Source: Candidatus Thorarchaeota archaeon MP8T_1 (lineage in GTDB: Archaea > Asgardarchaeota > Thorarchaeia > Thorarchaeales > Thorarchaeaceae). Taken from it: DNA of 36,641 nt. The notes beneath the pieces were generated by a model that did no database searches, was not told where the DNA came from, and worked only from the letters and a program-made list of their open reading frames with translations. The translations under genes were made by a program, and so were the position numbers. Location: the NCBI GenBank assembly GCA_002825465.1, contig PJER01000025.1:1-36641 (forward strand), given 5' to 3'. Positions within the stretch are counted from its first letter, which is position 1. Every line of letters starts with the position of its first letter. Shown here piece by piece: positions 8,378-18,700 of the stretch.

Positions 8378-10624
8378 ATGAAGCGCGTCATACCTATGAT
8401 TCTAATCCTATTATTTCTTGGTGGCTTAACTATTGTTCCCTCAGTAGTCACTGTGATGAACAATACTTCTGCTCCATTAAAAACAGCAATTCCCTCACAA
8501 AATACGGACCTGACAGTTCGGGTTGCTATTTTTGATGAGGATGATACTACAGTCCCAATCTACTCGAATGCCGAAAATTTGACTAATCATCTAGATGAGA
8601 TTGAAACAATATTAGAAGATGCAGGTCATACAGTCACTCATCTCACCGAAGAGGACATACTTGATCATGAGCTAATCACAGCTAACTTTGATGTTTTCAT
8701 ACTGATTAACAATCTTCCAAATTCAAGTATTGTGAATCTTGTAAAAGAGTTCTGGATGGGTGGTGGTGGAGTTCTTTCATTCCACGGTAGCCTAAGCTAT
8801 TTGTGGTATGCAGGAATACTTGATCCAACCGTATCAGATGACGGATATTTTTCCAAATGGTTGTACATACCATCAGCAGAACAAAATGTCACTAGTCGTC
8901 ATCCAACGATGAAAGATTATCACATTAGCGATACTGTTGCAGAGCGACAAGAAAACTGGATGACAACATCTACAGCTGTTATGACTAGTATTGAACCTTA
9001 TTGCAATACTTATGTTCTACTAAGCAATTCTTCATTGCCAATTCTTGTTACAGGCTTTGCAATTGATGAATCATCACGAGGTGGTCGTATTGTCCAGTTA
9101 CCAGGAGATGGTTCTTCAATTCCAACTGCATTTGAGAGTATTATCGTGGACTCCGTTGAGTGGTTAATGCCAAGACCAAAAGGTCGGATTCTATTTGATT
9201 TGACTCATTCACCACGTATTGGTGTTGACTTTTGGGACTGGCCATATATTACAGTCTGGGCAGTACCAGAAAACTTTGGTCAATTCAGAAGTCTAGCTGT
9301 CAATCACTCGTATACATTTGATAAGCTATATCCCTTGGCATCTGGAAATCTTACTGCTGAACGTTTAGCAGATTACGATATTCTAGTTGTAAATTGGCCT
9401 GATGTAGATTACACGTCTGCTGAACGTACTGCAGTAGACGATTGGGTCGCTAATGGTGGAAGTCTACTTGTTCTGGGAGATAGAACTGGTATGAATGCTG
9501 GTGGCGGCTCTGGAGATGTATATCTCAATCAATTGATGCAGAATTTGGATATGAGTCTAGGAACAACTGATGTCTTAGACTATGCTACCATGACTCCCTC
9601 TGCAGAAGGCCATCTTACCCTTGAAAGTTGTAGTGGTCTTTCTATTGGCTATAGGAACTATTTAGTCGTCATTGGTAATGCAACTGAAATATGGATGGAT
9701 GGAACAGACTGCGTTGTTGCAGGTCAAGAGTACGGAGCTGGAAGAGTAATCTTATCGGCAGATATGAATATCTTTGATAGTGGACAATTAAGTCAAGCAT
9801 CAAACACTCGATATGCCCTTAATGTATTAAACTGGTTATCTTCAACTGATGCCGAAATCCTTGTGCACACTGATTATCTCGGATGGAATGATGCTGTTTG
9901 TAAGGCTCTTAGAGATCTTGGTCTCTCTTACTCACTCTTTAACACGCGTCAGTATCTGGATGATTTCATTGATTCACAGTCATGGGAGTTGTTAATCTAC
10001 AACAATGTTAACTATTGGCCTGAATCCATAATCTATGATGAACTATATGCGTTTGTAAACACTGGTGGCACATTGATATTGACATCATTTACTTCTGACA
10101 CTCATCCAACTCATCCTCTGTGGTCAAAGATGGGTGTGGAATGGAGTTCGAGTATTTCAGGCGAACCAATGATGTACCTATGGGATACAACTCATCCTAT
10201 CTTCACAGAACCAAATGATCATTCAATGAGCAATTATTCGTCGATAGCACTCTTCGGTGATGATGGCGATACTGTGACCTATTCTGCTGGCTATACAGCA
10301 CTTGCGGGAACAACTGCAACTGAAGAAAGTGATACTGCTACAATTGTTGTAAGTAACGACAGAAAGACTCTCTTCAATACCATTATTATTGATAATTTTC
10401 AAACTGACGAGGACGATTCAACCTATGCAGATAATGTTGAACTCTGGCAGAATGAAATTATCTTCATGATGACAGATGCGCCTGGTGGATTTCCAATCGA
10501 CACTACAACGCTTCTCATCATTGGTGGAGCAGTAGTTGCTGTAATTGTCATTCTTGGATTACTAATGCGTCGACGTGGTGGTTCAGCATCAAAACCAAAG
10601 CCAAAAGCACGTAAAAAGAAGTAA
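8378..10624 (+). CDS. Surface-anchored protein with three tandem GATase-like (ThuA/DUF4350-type) domains
   Basis: A secreted, membrane-anchored protein of about 748 residues. It has a signal peptide (MKRVIPMILILLFLGGLTIV), then three similar alpha/beta domains. Each is shaped like a class I glutamine-amidotransferase/ThuA Rossmann unit: a strand such as RVAIFDEDD, RILFDLTHS or EILVHTDYL, then 'DVFILIN', 'DILVVNWP' or 'ELLIYNN', then a glycine turn such as GGGVLSFHG, GGSLLVLGD or GGTLILTSF. No catalytic Cys-His-Glu triad is evident, so a binding or structural role is more likely than amidotransfer. A C-terminal helix (LLIIGGAVVAVIVILGLLM) and a basic tail rich in Lys and Arg anchor it. I start at ATG 8378 because a GAGGTGG ribosome site (8366-8372) sits 5 nt upstream and the signal peptide begins MKR; ATG 8348 would lie upstream of the predicted transcription start. 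A hairpin terminator follows. Confidence 0.8.
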   Translation: MKRVIPMILILLFLGGLTIVPSVVTVMNNTSAPLKTAIPSQNTDLTVRVAIFDEDDTTVPIYSNAENLTNHLDEIETILEDAGHTVTHLTEEDILDHELITANFDVFILINNLPNSSIVNLVKEFWMGGGGVLSFHGSLSYLWYAGILDPTVSDDGYFSKWLYIPSAEQNVTSRHPTMKDYHISDTVAERQENWMTTSTAVMTSIEPYCNTYVLLSNSSLPILVTGFAIDESSRGGRIVQLPGDGSSIPTAFESIIVDSVEWLMPRPKGRILFDLTHSPRIGVDFWDWPYITVWAVPENFGQFRSLAVNHSYTFDKLYPLASGNLTAERLADYDILVVNWPDVDYTSAERTAVDDWVANGGSLLVLGDRTGMNAGGGSGDVYLNQLMQNLDMSLGTTDVLDYATMTPSAEGHLTLESCSGLSIGYRNYLVVIGNATEIWMDGTDCVVAGQEYGAGRVILSADMNIFDSGQLSQASNTRYALNVLNWLSSTDAEILVHTDYLGWNDAVCKALRDLGLSYSLFNTRQYLDDFIDSQSWELLIYNNVNYWPESIIYDELYAFVNTGGTLILTSFTSDTHPTHPLWSKMGVEWSSSISGEPMMYLWDTTHPIFTEPNDHSMSNYSSIALFGDDGDTVTYSAGYTALAGTTATEESDTATIVVSNDRKTLFNTIIIDNFQTDEDDSTYADNVELWQNEIIFMMTDAPGGFPIDTTTLLIIGGAVVAVIVILGLLMRRRGGSASKPKPKARKKK

Positions 10625-10631
10625 ACACGTG

Positions 10632-10669
10632 AGAGAAGTCCATTGGACTTCTCTTCTCCTCTTTTTTTC
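10632..10669 (+). terminator. Strong hairpin plus T-run
   Basis: AGAGAAGTCC (10632-10641) pairs perfectly with GGACTTCTCT (10645-10654) across a 3-nt loop, followed by CTTCTCCTC and seven consecutive T's ending near 10668. It lies 7 nt after the stop codon. Confidence 0.8.
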
Positions 10670-10710
10670 TATAACTAAAGATTCATTTTCTTGAATATTA
10701 TCAATCATCT

Positions 10711-11736
10711 ATGGATGCTTCTGTTTTACAATTATATCTTCAGAAACAATATCCTTTAAGAAAGAACCTTCGAGTATTAAATCTCGTTGATATTACAAGT
10801 GGATGGGAAACAGAGATTCGCTCCTTTGATTTAGAATGGGAGGAATCCAATGGCATTATTGTAGATTCATTGGTGATTCGTATTTTTCCAGGTAAGGGCG
10901 TTGATGATAAGGCACGCAAAGAATATACATTTATGAAAAAATTACGCAATGTCAATTACCCTGTCCCGACTGTCCATTTACTCGAAACTGATAGCTCTAT
11001 AATTGGACATCCATTCATCATTATGGAACGTATTAATGGAGGTACGATAGACGATCGCATCCGCCAGGAAAACGAATCACTCTCCTATTGGCTTGATGTT
11101 ATGTGCAGGTTATTTGTAGACTTACATAACACAAAATGGGAGTCTTTTGTATCTGATGAAATCAAAGGGCAACTTGATGACCCATTCTTTATTATTAATG
11201 CGACACTTTCTGATTACAAAGATACAATGAAGCGTACTAATTCTCAATTCTTTTTACCAATCGTCCAATGGTTAGAAGAAAGGATGGAACAAGTTCCATG
11301 CGAGAAACCTTCAGTCGTTCATAGAGACTTTCATGGTATGAATGTCTTACTTGATGAGAATGATAATCCCATAGTCATAGATTGGGGTGCAGTGGGGATT
11401 AATGATTCACGTGTTGATGTTGCATGGTCTCTGCTCCTCTATTATGCTTACAGCTCCATTGAGCGAAGAGATGATTTACTTGAACGATATGAAACAGCAT
11501 TGGGGAGGAAACTAAAGCATATTGAATACTTTGAGGTGATTGCTTGTCTTCGAAGATTACATGATGTATATGTTTCATTGAACCAAGGTGCTGGAGAATA
11601 TGGTCTGAGACCTGAGGCAGTTGAGATGATGAAATCTACTATCTATCATGTAACTAATGTAAGGAATCGATTGTATGATTTAACAGGTATAGTACTTCCA
11701 GAGATCGATGCAATGATTGAAGAAATCGCTGATTGA
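10711..11736 (+). CDS. Aminoglycoside-phosphotransferase (APH) family kinase
   Basis: 341 residues with the APH/choline-kinase fold. The beta-3 strand is 'LVIRIFPG' (54-61), the hinge region 'PFIIMERINGG' (101-111), and the catalytic loop HRDFHGMNVL runs from H204 to L213 with D206 and N211. The metal-binding 'IDWG' (223-226) carries D224. Such kinases phosphorylate small hydroxyl substrates (choline, sugars, antibiotics, amino-sugar alcohols); nothing here singles out one substrate, so resistance should not be assumed. There is no membrane segment and the family's usual length is kept. ATG 10711 has no obvious Shine-Dalgarno, which fits a leaderless transcript. It is followed 54 nt later by a small helical-protein gene with its own TATA-like tattttatatcc (about 11750-11761). 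Confidence 0.85.
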   Translation: MDASVLQLYLQKQYPLRKNLRVLNLVDITSGWETEIRSFDLEWEESNGIIVDSLVIRIFPGKGVDDKARKEYTFMKKLRNVNYPVPTVHLLETDSSIIGHPFIIMERINGGTIDDRIRQENESLSYWLDVMCRLFVDLHNTKWESFVSDEIKGQLDDPFFIINATLSDYKDTMKRTNSQFFLPIVQWLEERMEQVPCEKPSVVHRDFHGMNVLLDENDNPIVIDWGAVGINDSRVDVAWSLLLYYAYSSIERRDDLLERYETALGRKLKHIEYFEVIACLRRLHDVYVSLNQGAGEYGLRPEAVEMMKSTIYHVTNVRNRLYDLTGIVLPEIDAMIEEIAD

Positions 11737-11790
11737 TTCTGCTAGTGTATTTTATATCCTCGATTTCGTTGCAGTTGTGCGGTGATTTCT

Positions 11791-12087
11791 ATGAATTGGA
11801 AAGAACACTTACGAGACCTTGCTGATATTCAAACAGATGTGACTCCAGAACCTCGACTTTTCGAAGTCATCCGATACATGCTTGACAAACCTATTGCTAT
11901 TCCTCGACGTGTTCTTGAGGATTACATAGGCGAAAGCATTGAGAATGCATGGAATTCTGTTATAACGACTTTAGCTATTGAGCAAATGCATGATATAGAG
12001 TCGGAGTGGAAGAACATTCAATGGGTTGCACATACTGATAGTGAGGCAGTACCTTACATCTCATTTGCAACGATTGATATGGGTTAA
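11791..12087 (+). CDS. Small helical protein of unknown function
   Basis: 98 residues, soluble, mostly predicted helix, acidic, with no recognised domain. An in-frame GTG at 11782 is also possible, but GGTGA (11781-11785) works as a ribosome site 5 nt before ATG 11791, so the later start is preferred. Its TAA (12085-12087) overlaps the complementary stop of mutL within the 4-base palindrome TTAA (12084-12087), so the two convergent genes share their terminal bases. No function can be assigned. Confidence 0.65.
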   Translation: MNWKEHLRDLADIQTDVTPEPRLFEVIRYMLDKPIAIPRRVLEDYIGESIENAWNSVITTLAIEQMHDIESEWKNIQWVAHTDSEAVPYISFATIDMG

Positions 12088-13901
12088 TCACTTTTCAAGC
12101 CATGTCTTGCTCTATACCGTGCAATTGCATCAACTCCCATTCTACCTACTGCCCGATCAAGATCTTCTTTTCTAATTCTGACCATTGAAGGTCTCCCATG
12201 GCAGCAATTATACTTCCCACTTGTTCCTGATAATTCTGTGATGATAACTCTCATTTCATCAAGATTCAAGGACTGACCCGCTCTCACAGCAGCATGACAG
12301 GCTGTGATTTTCACAAGATCATCCATAAAGGTCTCTTCTGCCTCTTTTCCTCCAAGGTCTAAAATTCTATCAAGTAAGTTGAGCAATTCGGTTTCTGATG
12401 CAGTTCGCCCAAGAATCTCGGGAAGCGTTGATACTGATATTTCAGTTCCTCCGAAGCTAGAAATTGAGTATCCTATGGATTCTAGATTTTCTGATAGATC
12501 AAGGATCTGTTCTGTATCCTTTGGGCTCAAGCTGAGGATGAATGGTTGTAAGAGTTCTTGCACAGCTACTCTGTTTTGATTCACTTCTTGACGTAGACGT
12601 TCATAGAGGACTCTCTCATGTGCCGCATGTTGGTCTACAATGAGTAACCCTTCTTCAGATTCTAACAGGATATAGAGATTATTCAATTGACCTATAATTC
12701 TGAATACTCCTGATAAGAACTCTACTTCATTACTAGTACTACCCTGTTCAGTTGGAGTTTCCAATATTGTCTGCTCTATAAGAAGAGCTGCAGACAATTC
12801 ATCTTGGTTCATTTTTCCAATGACAGGAGATTTGATTTGCATGGCTTCTGATTGTTGACTCAGCGAGTGACTAGGTATTAATGATGCTTGAATTGTTTCA
12901 TCATCTTTTACTTCTTTCAGCCCTAAAGCTATACTGACTGCATCCTTGATTACTATGCATACCTTGTCGATGTCCAGAATCCTAACTTCTCGCTTCGTTG
13001 GATGTACATTTACATCAATCTTTCCAAGATTCATCGTGATGTCTAATGCGCAGATTGGAAATTGGCCTTTCATCAATGTTGTAGAATACGCAGATTCGAC
13101 TGCCTGACTCAATTTTTCGTCTGAGATAGGTCTCTTCATTATTGAGAAATATTCGCGTGAACGATTCCCTCTGGAAACTGGTGGTCTTGCAACAAATCCC
13201 GAGATTCTGATATCATCAACCTCCTGATAGACATCTATCAATGCCTTTGCAATATCGATTCCCCAGAGGGAAGCAATTCTATCACTTGCACTTTGGTTGG
13301 GTGGACAGTCGATAATTGAATTTCCATCTCTGATAAAACGGAAACCAATCTCTGGAAGGATTGCAGATTGTTTCATGATTACTTCGTGAATTCTTTGGGA
13401 TTCTACTCTTGGATCAGCAAGATGTTTCCTACGAGCTGGTATGTTTTTGAACAGGTCCGTCACTTCAACAGTGGTTCCTGTAGGTCTTGATGCAATGTCA
13501 ATACTCGGTTTCTCACCAAATCGTGCAGTAATCCTAGAGCCGTGCTCAGAATCATCTGTTTGAGTTGTTATTTTCACATCTGCAACAGAAGCGACACTAG
13601 CTAATGCTTCACCTCTAAATCCATACGTAGTGATAGCATCTATATCTGCTTTCGAGGTAATCTTACTGGTTGAATGTCGTAACAAACACACATTACAATC
13701 ATCATGCATGATTCCTGAACCATTGTCTGAAACAATGATTGATCGTATTCCTCCCTCATTGATCGAGATATCAATCATATCTGCTCCAGCGTCAAGTGAA
13801 TTCTCTATTAGCTCTTTCACAATTGAAGAAGGATTCTCAATAACCTCTCCAGCTGAAATGAGTGATACCAAGTCCTCAGTCAGGACTTTTATCTTGCCCA
13901 T
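12084..13901 (-). CDS. mutL: DNA mismatch repair protein MutL with endonuclease domain
   Basis: 605 residues, a normal MutL length. The N-terminal GHKL ATPase shows KELIENSLDAG with E30 and N34, the ATP lid DNGSGI (59-64), GFRGEAL (94-100) and the second-domain motif HPTKREV (300-306). A variable linker (about 330-395) leads to the C-terminal dimerisation/endonuclease domain with DQHAAHERVLYE (423-434), which fits the metal-binding DQHA-x2-E-x4-E motif, plus ACHAA (534-538) and CCHGRP (566-571), the CPHGRP-type metal motif. So this is a nicking MutL of the Bacillus/PMS2 kind, not the E. coli type. MutL is patchy in archaea and usually looks bacterial. mutS is not in the window. It lies 9 nt downstream of the amidohydrolase gene on the same strand, so the two are probably co-transcribed. 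Confidence 0.96.
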   Translation of the reverse strand: MGKIKVLTEDLVSLISAGEVIENPSSIVKELIENSLDAGADMIDISINEGGIRSIIVSDNGSGIMHDDCNVCLLRHSTSKITSKADIDAITTYGFRGEALASVASVADVKITTQTDDSEHGSRITARFGEKPSIDIASRPTGTTVEVTDLFKNIPARRKHLADPRVESQRIHEVIMKQSAILPEIGFRFIRDGNSIIDCPPNQSASDRIASLWGIDIAKALIDVYQEVDDIRISGFVARPPVSRGNRSREYFSIMKRPISDEKLSQAVESAYSTTLMKGQFPICALDITMNLGKIDVNVHPTKREVRILDIDKVCIVIKDAVSIALGLKEVKDDETIQASLIPSHSLSQQSEAMQIKSPVIGKMNQDELSAALLIEQTILETPTEQGSTSNEVEFLSGVFRIIGQLNNLYILLESEEGLLIVDQHAAHERVLYERLRQEVNQNRVAVQELLQPFILSLSPKDTEQILDLSENLESIGYSISSFGGTEISVSTLPEILGRTASETELLNLLDRILDLGGKEAEETFMDDLVKITACHAAVRAGQSLNLDEMRVIITELSGTSGKYNCCHGRPSMVRIRKEDLDRAVGRMGVDAIARYRARHGLKSD

Positions 13902-13910
13902 TCTAACACC

Positions 13911-15470
13911 TCAAGCTCGAGATGCAGAGTATTCCACGATGCCACCAACAATTGTCATCTCTACTTCAATATCTTTGATATAATCTGGGTCCACTGAGGA
14001 AATATCATCAGATAGAACAACAAAATCAGCTCTTTTCCCAACTGTTAGACTTCCAAGTGTATCTTCTTGAAATACTGAATATGCGCTTTCCATCGTGTAA
14101 CAACGTAAGGCTTCATCCACAGTCAAGCGAACACGATCGTTTGGATGAGTTGTAGCTGACCAGATTCCATAGATTGGGCCATACGGCATCCCATCCGATC
14201 CGAAACAGAGTCTAGCTCCATTATCCAATGCTACTCTAAACATATTCATCCCGCGAACAATTTCAGCATCTAGTCGTTCATCATAAAGGCCACCTTCTAA
14301 TTGCCATCTTCCAACAAAGTTTGGTTGCATGGAAAGGATAAGACCTAATCCAACAGCACGGCGAATCTGATATTCATTTATCAATTCAGCATGCTCAATC
14401 CTATGTCTTTGATTTCTTAGCATACTTTTGTCTTTCAGTCTTTCAAAGGTAGCAATGACCATTTCAATGGCCTCATCACCAATGGCATGTGTAACTGTCT
14501 GAATATTGTGGTTTACAGCCTTTTCAACTACCTTTGCATACTTGTCCGCAGAGAATAACAACATTCCTTTGTTTTCTGGGTCTGGAAGGTAACCTCTAGA
14601 CACAGCCGCGGTCATTGCACCAATTGAGCCATCTGTAAAAATCTTCACTCCACCAATCTTTACTAATGGGCTACCCATACCTGATGTAATTCCAAGGTCA
14701 ATCATATTGTCTATCTGTTCAACAGGGATGTTGAGGATCATTCTTGTACTAAGCTTATTCTCAGTTTCCACTTCGCGAACGTGACGTAAAGTTCCAGAAG
14801 GTGCATTGTCTACAACCGTTGTAATTCCAACTTGATTAGCAATTTTATTTCCCCTGACAATTCCTTCAAAGAATTTCTCAGGTCCTGCCCTAACTTTCTC
14901 CCAGACTTCATCAATATCCTTGAGAATGCCTGTTGGTTTACCTTTCTTGTCTTTGTCTACTCCTTCTTGCTTTAGATCTATTCCTAATTTCTTTAGACCA
15001 ACACTATTTACAGAAGCGAGATGACCGCAAACTCGTGTAATCATGATTGGATGATTTGTACTTACTTCATCCAATTCTTTTCCGGTAATGTATCTTCTAT
15101 CAGACCACTCACTTTCATCCCAGCCATATCCTAAAATCCACTCGCCTTCATTATACCTTCCAAGATTGTCCTTTAGCTTTTGAATCACTTCAGGAGGTGA
15201 TTTCACGTCATCAAGTTGAATATGGGATAATTTCAATCCTGCACTTGTAAGGTGGGTATGTGCATCAATAAATCCTGGGACTACTGTTTTTCCTCCCAGA
15301 TCTATGACCCTCTTTGCAGTAGGAACAAGTTCTAGGACTTCCTCTTCATTTCCTATAGCTAAGATTTTGTAGCTTTTGACTGCAAGTGCTTCTGCATTAG
15401 GATTCTGTGGATCCATGGTAATTATGTTTCCATTGAAGACAACTAGGTCTGCCTCTATCTTCATATCCAC
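13911..15470 (-). CDS. YtcJ-type amidohydrolase (Amidohydro_3 family)
   Basis: 519 residues of the metal-dependent amidohydrolase superfamily. 'VPGFIDAHTHL' supplies the HxH ligands (H71, H73). The 'GYGWDESEW' segment is typical of the YtcJ/NfdA branch, and 'GGVKIFTDGSIGA', 'THAIGDEA', 'HRIEHAEL' and 'FGSDGMPYGP' supply the lysine, histidines and aspartate of the active site. These enzymes hydrolyse N-acyl or N-formyl bonds or cyclic amides; the substrate cannot be read from sequence. No signal peptide, so it is cytosolic. The start may be GTG 15470 or ATG 15464 (MKIEADL), two codons apart. It precedes mutL by 9 nt, probably a co-transcription arrangement rather than a functional pair. Confidence 0.9.
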   Translation of the reverse strand: MDMKIEADLVVFNGNIITMDPQNPNAEALAVKSYKILAIGNEEEVLELVPTAKRVIDLGGKTVVPGFIDAHTHLTSAGLKLSHIQLDDVKSPPEVIQKLKDNLGRYNEGEWILGYGWDESEWSDRRYITGKELDEVSTNHPIMITRVCGHLASVNSVGLKKLGIDLKQEGVDKDKKGKPTGILKDIDEVWEKVRAGPEKFFEGIVRGNKIANQVGITTVVDNAPSGTLRHVREVETENKLSTRMILNIPVEQIDNMIDLGITSGMGSPLVKIGGVKIFTDGSIGAMTAAVSRGYLPDPENKGMLLFSADKYAKVVEKAVNHNIQTVTHAIGDEAIEMVIATFERLKDKSMLRNQRHRIEHAELINEYQIRRAVGLGLILSMQPNFVGRWQLEGGLYDERLDAEIVRGMNMFRVALDNGARLCFGSDGMPYGPIYGIWSATTHPNDRVRLTVDEALRCYTMESAYSVFQEDTLGSLTVGKRADFVVLSDDISSVDPDYIKDIEVEMTIVGGIVEYSASRA

Positions 15471-15720
15471 TCACACTCATTGATTTGTACAACATCGCCA
15501 TATCTTTGTTGTCATTAATCTGTTCTGGTATTCCTCAAAATTTTGACTGAAAATGCTAATTTTATCATATCCTATTATAGTTTATTAATAAATACCAATA
15601 GATATTGGTTGATATATTATATTCACTAACGCCGCCGTGTGCTGAATTCAGTATGTCTGAAGCGCCACCGCATCTTGCGCTGGTTCATGCATATCTGGCT
15701 GCGTTATGGAGAGATAGAAA
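15471..15720 (+). promoter_or_regulatory. Divergent intergenic region with promoter and GC-rich leader of second giant surface protein
   Basis: A TATA element at 15612-15620 (atatattat) predicts transcription start around 15640 and a leader of about 80 nt. As at the first giant gene, the leader switches from AT-rich to GC-rich (gccgccg at 15631-15637, gcgccaccgc at 15662-15671). A 37-codon upstream reading frame begins at ATG 15653 and runs out of phase past the main start. TGGAGAGATA (15707-15716) includes the ribosome site GGAGAG (15708-15713), 7 nt before ATG 15721. The AT-rich part (15530-15610) should also hold the amidohydrolase promoter on the other strand. Confidence 0.45.
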
Positions 15721-18700
15721 ATGCGGCCAATGCGATTATTCAACAAGATATTTGCCTTGTTTGTAGTGACATTGTTCGTTGTCTCCTTTTCAATAGCAGG
15801 TAACTCTGCAGCCGTTCCACAGAATTATGTAGATTCATCAAGTGGTCCGAGTTATCTGACTAATCCAAAACCCATTAGTTATTCCAAAACTGCGGATGAG
15901 GGAACTAATGTGGATTGGTATACCGATGTAGGCAACTATAATGACACTTGGACTTGGTCCAATAACAATTGGATGTTTGGACCTAAGGCGAACTACGAGT
16001 TATTTTATAACAATGGTACTCAGATTGATAGAAGTGATTTCATTCCTCTTGGAGAACCAGTCAAATGGAGAATCAACATTCCTAGAAATATTCTGAGAGG
16101 AGCAGGTATCCAGAGTGTCTATCTAAATGGTTGGTACATAACTCAAGATTACAACTTCAGTGCAAGTTTCAATCTCAATTTCTACAATGATAGTGTTCCA
16201 ACTTGGTATGCCTATTCATATAGCGAGAATTACACATCCGGTTACTATGCACCACCATATGTCACAATCAATGAACCAAGTTGCAGTTTCTATAGCGATT
16301 CTAGCATGTTTTATGTTATATTTAGTGTGACATATTCAACTAATGCTCCGAAAGGTTTGTACAATCTTTATGCTAACATCTATGATACATTAGGGAATTC
16401 CTATGATGTTCGCTCCAAGTCCAGTATTCAAGATATGATGTCAGAGTATATCGCTCTCGGTATTCCAGTTTCAGAGGCATATTCATACGCTTACAATGGT
16501 GGTTACACCCTTGAAAAGAAAGATCTTGCAGGTGATACCATCTATAGCGTAAGTCGAAATACTGATTTCATGTTGCGAATCAACATCACTGGTAGCAGCG
16601 ATTTAGATTATGCTGCAATATGGACTCAATTCTATGGTGATATGCAAATTCCAATCACTAAAGTTGGTCAACATACAGAAATGGTCACAAAGACAGGTGG
16701 ATGGGAATATGACCCAGTTCTTGAGACCTATTTCTATAATAGTTCAATTCAATACACAGTTCCAGAACAAGTTTGGGGCGAATACACGACCTATGATTAC
16801 TACTATTATGGGTTCGAATGGAGAACCCATGATTACAGATACATTAACTACAACGAGACCACAATGAGCTGGTACGTTGAAACCTATGAAATGACAGACG
16901 AAATGCGTCTGATGTATATTTACAACTTTACATCAATGGCATGGGAGAGCATCTATGGATTTGCATACTGGACTTATCCTCTTGATCACTATCAACCTGA
17001 TGTTGAACAAGAACTTGTCTGGTACACCGAACCTATAGAGAATGCTCCTTTCCATATTTATGAGATAAATGAGACTCTCAGTAGTGTATATACTGTCGAT
17101 GGTGTCGTCAGTATTGAGTTTGTTGGACATTTCACCAATGACGCTCCAAAGGGTGCAATCATTCATTTCCAAGAACAAGTGAAAGATAAAGATGGATATA
17201 ATTATGGAGTAAGTGCAAGTGACTCGAGTACTGCTCTAATGACTTGGCAGGAATACTATGATGCCAAGGAAGTTGCTGTTGAATCTCCAGTTACAATTGC
17301 TAAACTTCTGAATGTTGATGGAACACCAATCTACAGCTGGTTCTTCCCTGCTGATCCAGGTACTCCATTCAAAGTACGAGGTCGTTTGCAGGGTGGCGCA
17401 GATCTCTCTTCAGATATTGATGGAGCTCTCTTTGAAATGAAATCGTATGATAGCTTCTGGTATGAAGATACATACGGATACACTGACATGTACTACGAGA
17501 TACTTGTTGGTTCTGATAAATCAGTCCGTTTAACCTCGTACAACTATACAGCCAAGGAAAACGAAACTTGGGGCTATCACTGGCAGTGGGGTGAGGTTCT
17601 CACAACTGGTTGGCATTATGAATACAATCCATCCACAGGGACTGATGAATGGGTCTATGGTGAATATTATACATACAAGGATGAGTGGGTTGAAGGTTGG
17701 TATCGCGAGTGGTACTACTACAATCAAAAAGACGACAAATGGGTACCGTCATCTGACTGGTACTATTATGGTATTAAATCAGAGTTAACCAAGACTGATG
17801 TTATCTTTGCTGATGTTTCTGACATTAATATCTATACCAGTGGTGGAGACCTCTTCTATACATTCCTTGTCAATCTCACTGACACTGTTAGTGAAATCAC
17901 TCACTATTGGGACTTTAATTTCGCAAATAATACCTGGATTGAGGATCCTGCATCCGGAATGGGATTCCATGATGTTGGAATCTGGAGACCTGGATGGGTT
18001 CATAGTCTGGATTATGCAGGTGATAGCCTATACGTAGATCTTTCTTCAAAGATTGGTGTCTACAATGCTGGAATACCCAGTGTGAGTGATTGGCTAGCAG
18101 TTGAAGAACGTCCCTACATCACAATTGATAGTATTGACTATCCGATTGTTCTCAGGGAAATATCCGATCCATACTCTTCTTACACTGATAAGAGAATACT
18201 CTTCTTTGACAATACTGGATACTACTACGAATTACTCAACGGCTCAAAGATTTACATTGAGAACGAATGGGTTGCAAAATTATATAGTATCACAATTCCG
18301 GGATATGGTTCTTTCATATCCGCCCAGAGTTATCCAATGTACTACGATAACAGAGGAACCTACTGGTACTCTTGGTGGGACATAGACGGGAATTTGCATC
18401 AAGGAACCGATTATATGATGTGGGTTAACAATGTCATAATTGAACTCCTAGATGTGTCTGAAGCAAAACACCGCGGATACTACTTGAGAGTCGGAGATTG
18501 GAATATTCTTGAGGTTCAGGATTATCCTAGAAATGATCCCCGAACTGGAAAAGAGTATGTACTCGCTCTCGATGGCACTCGATATGATCTCTCATATGAT
18601 TCGTACTATGGTGGTTACCAAATCCTCTATGAGGGTATTATCCAACACGCATCATACGTGTTTGAGAGTATGAATGCAACATACTTGAGTGATACTGCAT

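Noticed and set aside
10711..11736. APH-type kinase as an antibiotic-resistance gene
   Set aside because: The family is broad, and nothing in the sequence or context points to an aminoglycoside substrate.
13630..13983. 117-codon plus-strand frame over the mutL/amidohydrolase junction
   Set aside because: Antisense to conserved MutL ATPase motifs; Ser/Ile-rich shadow.
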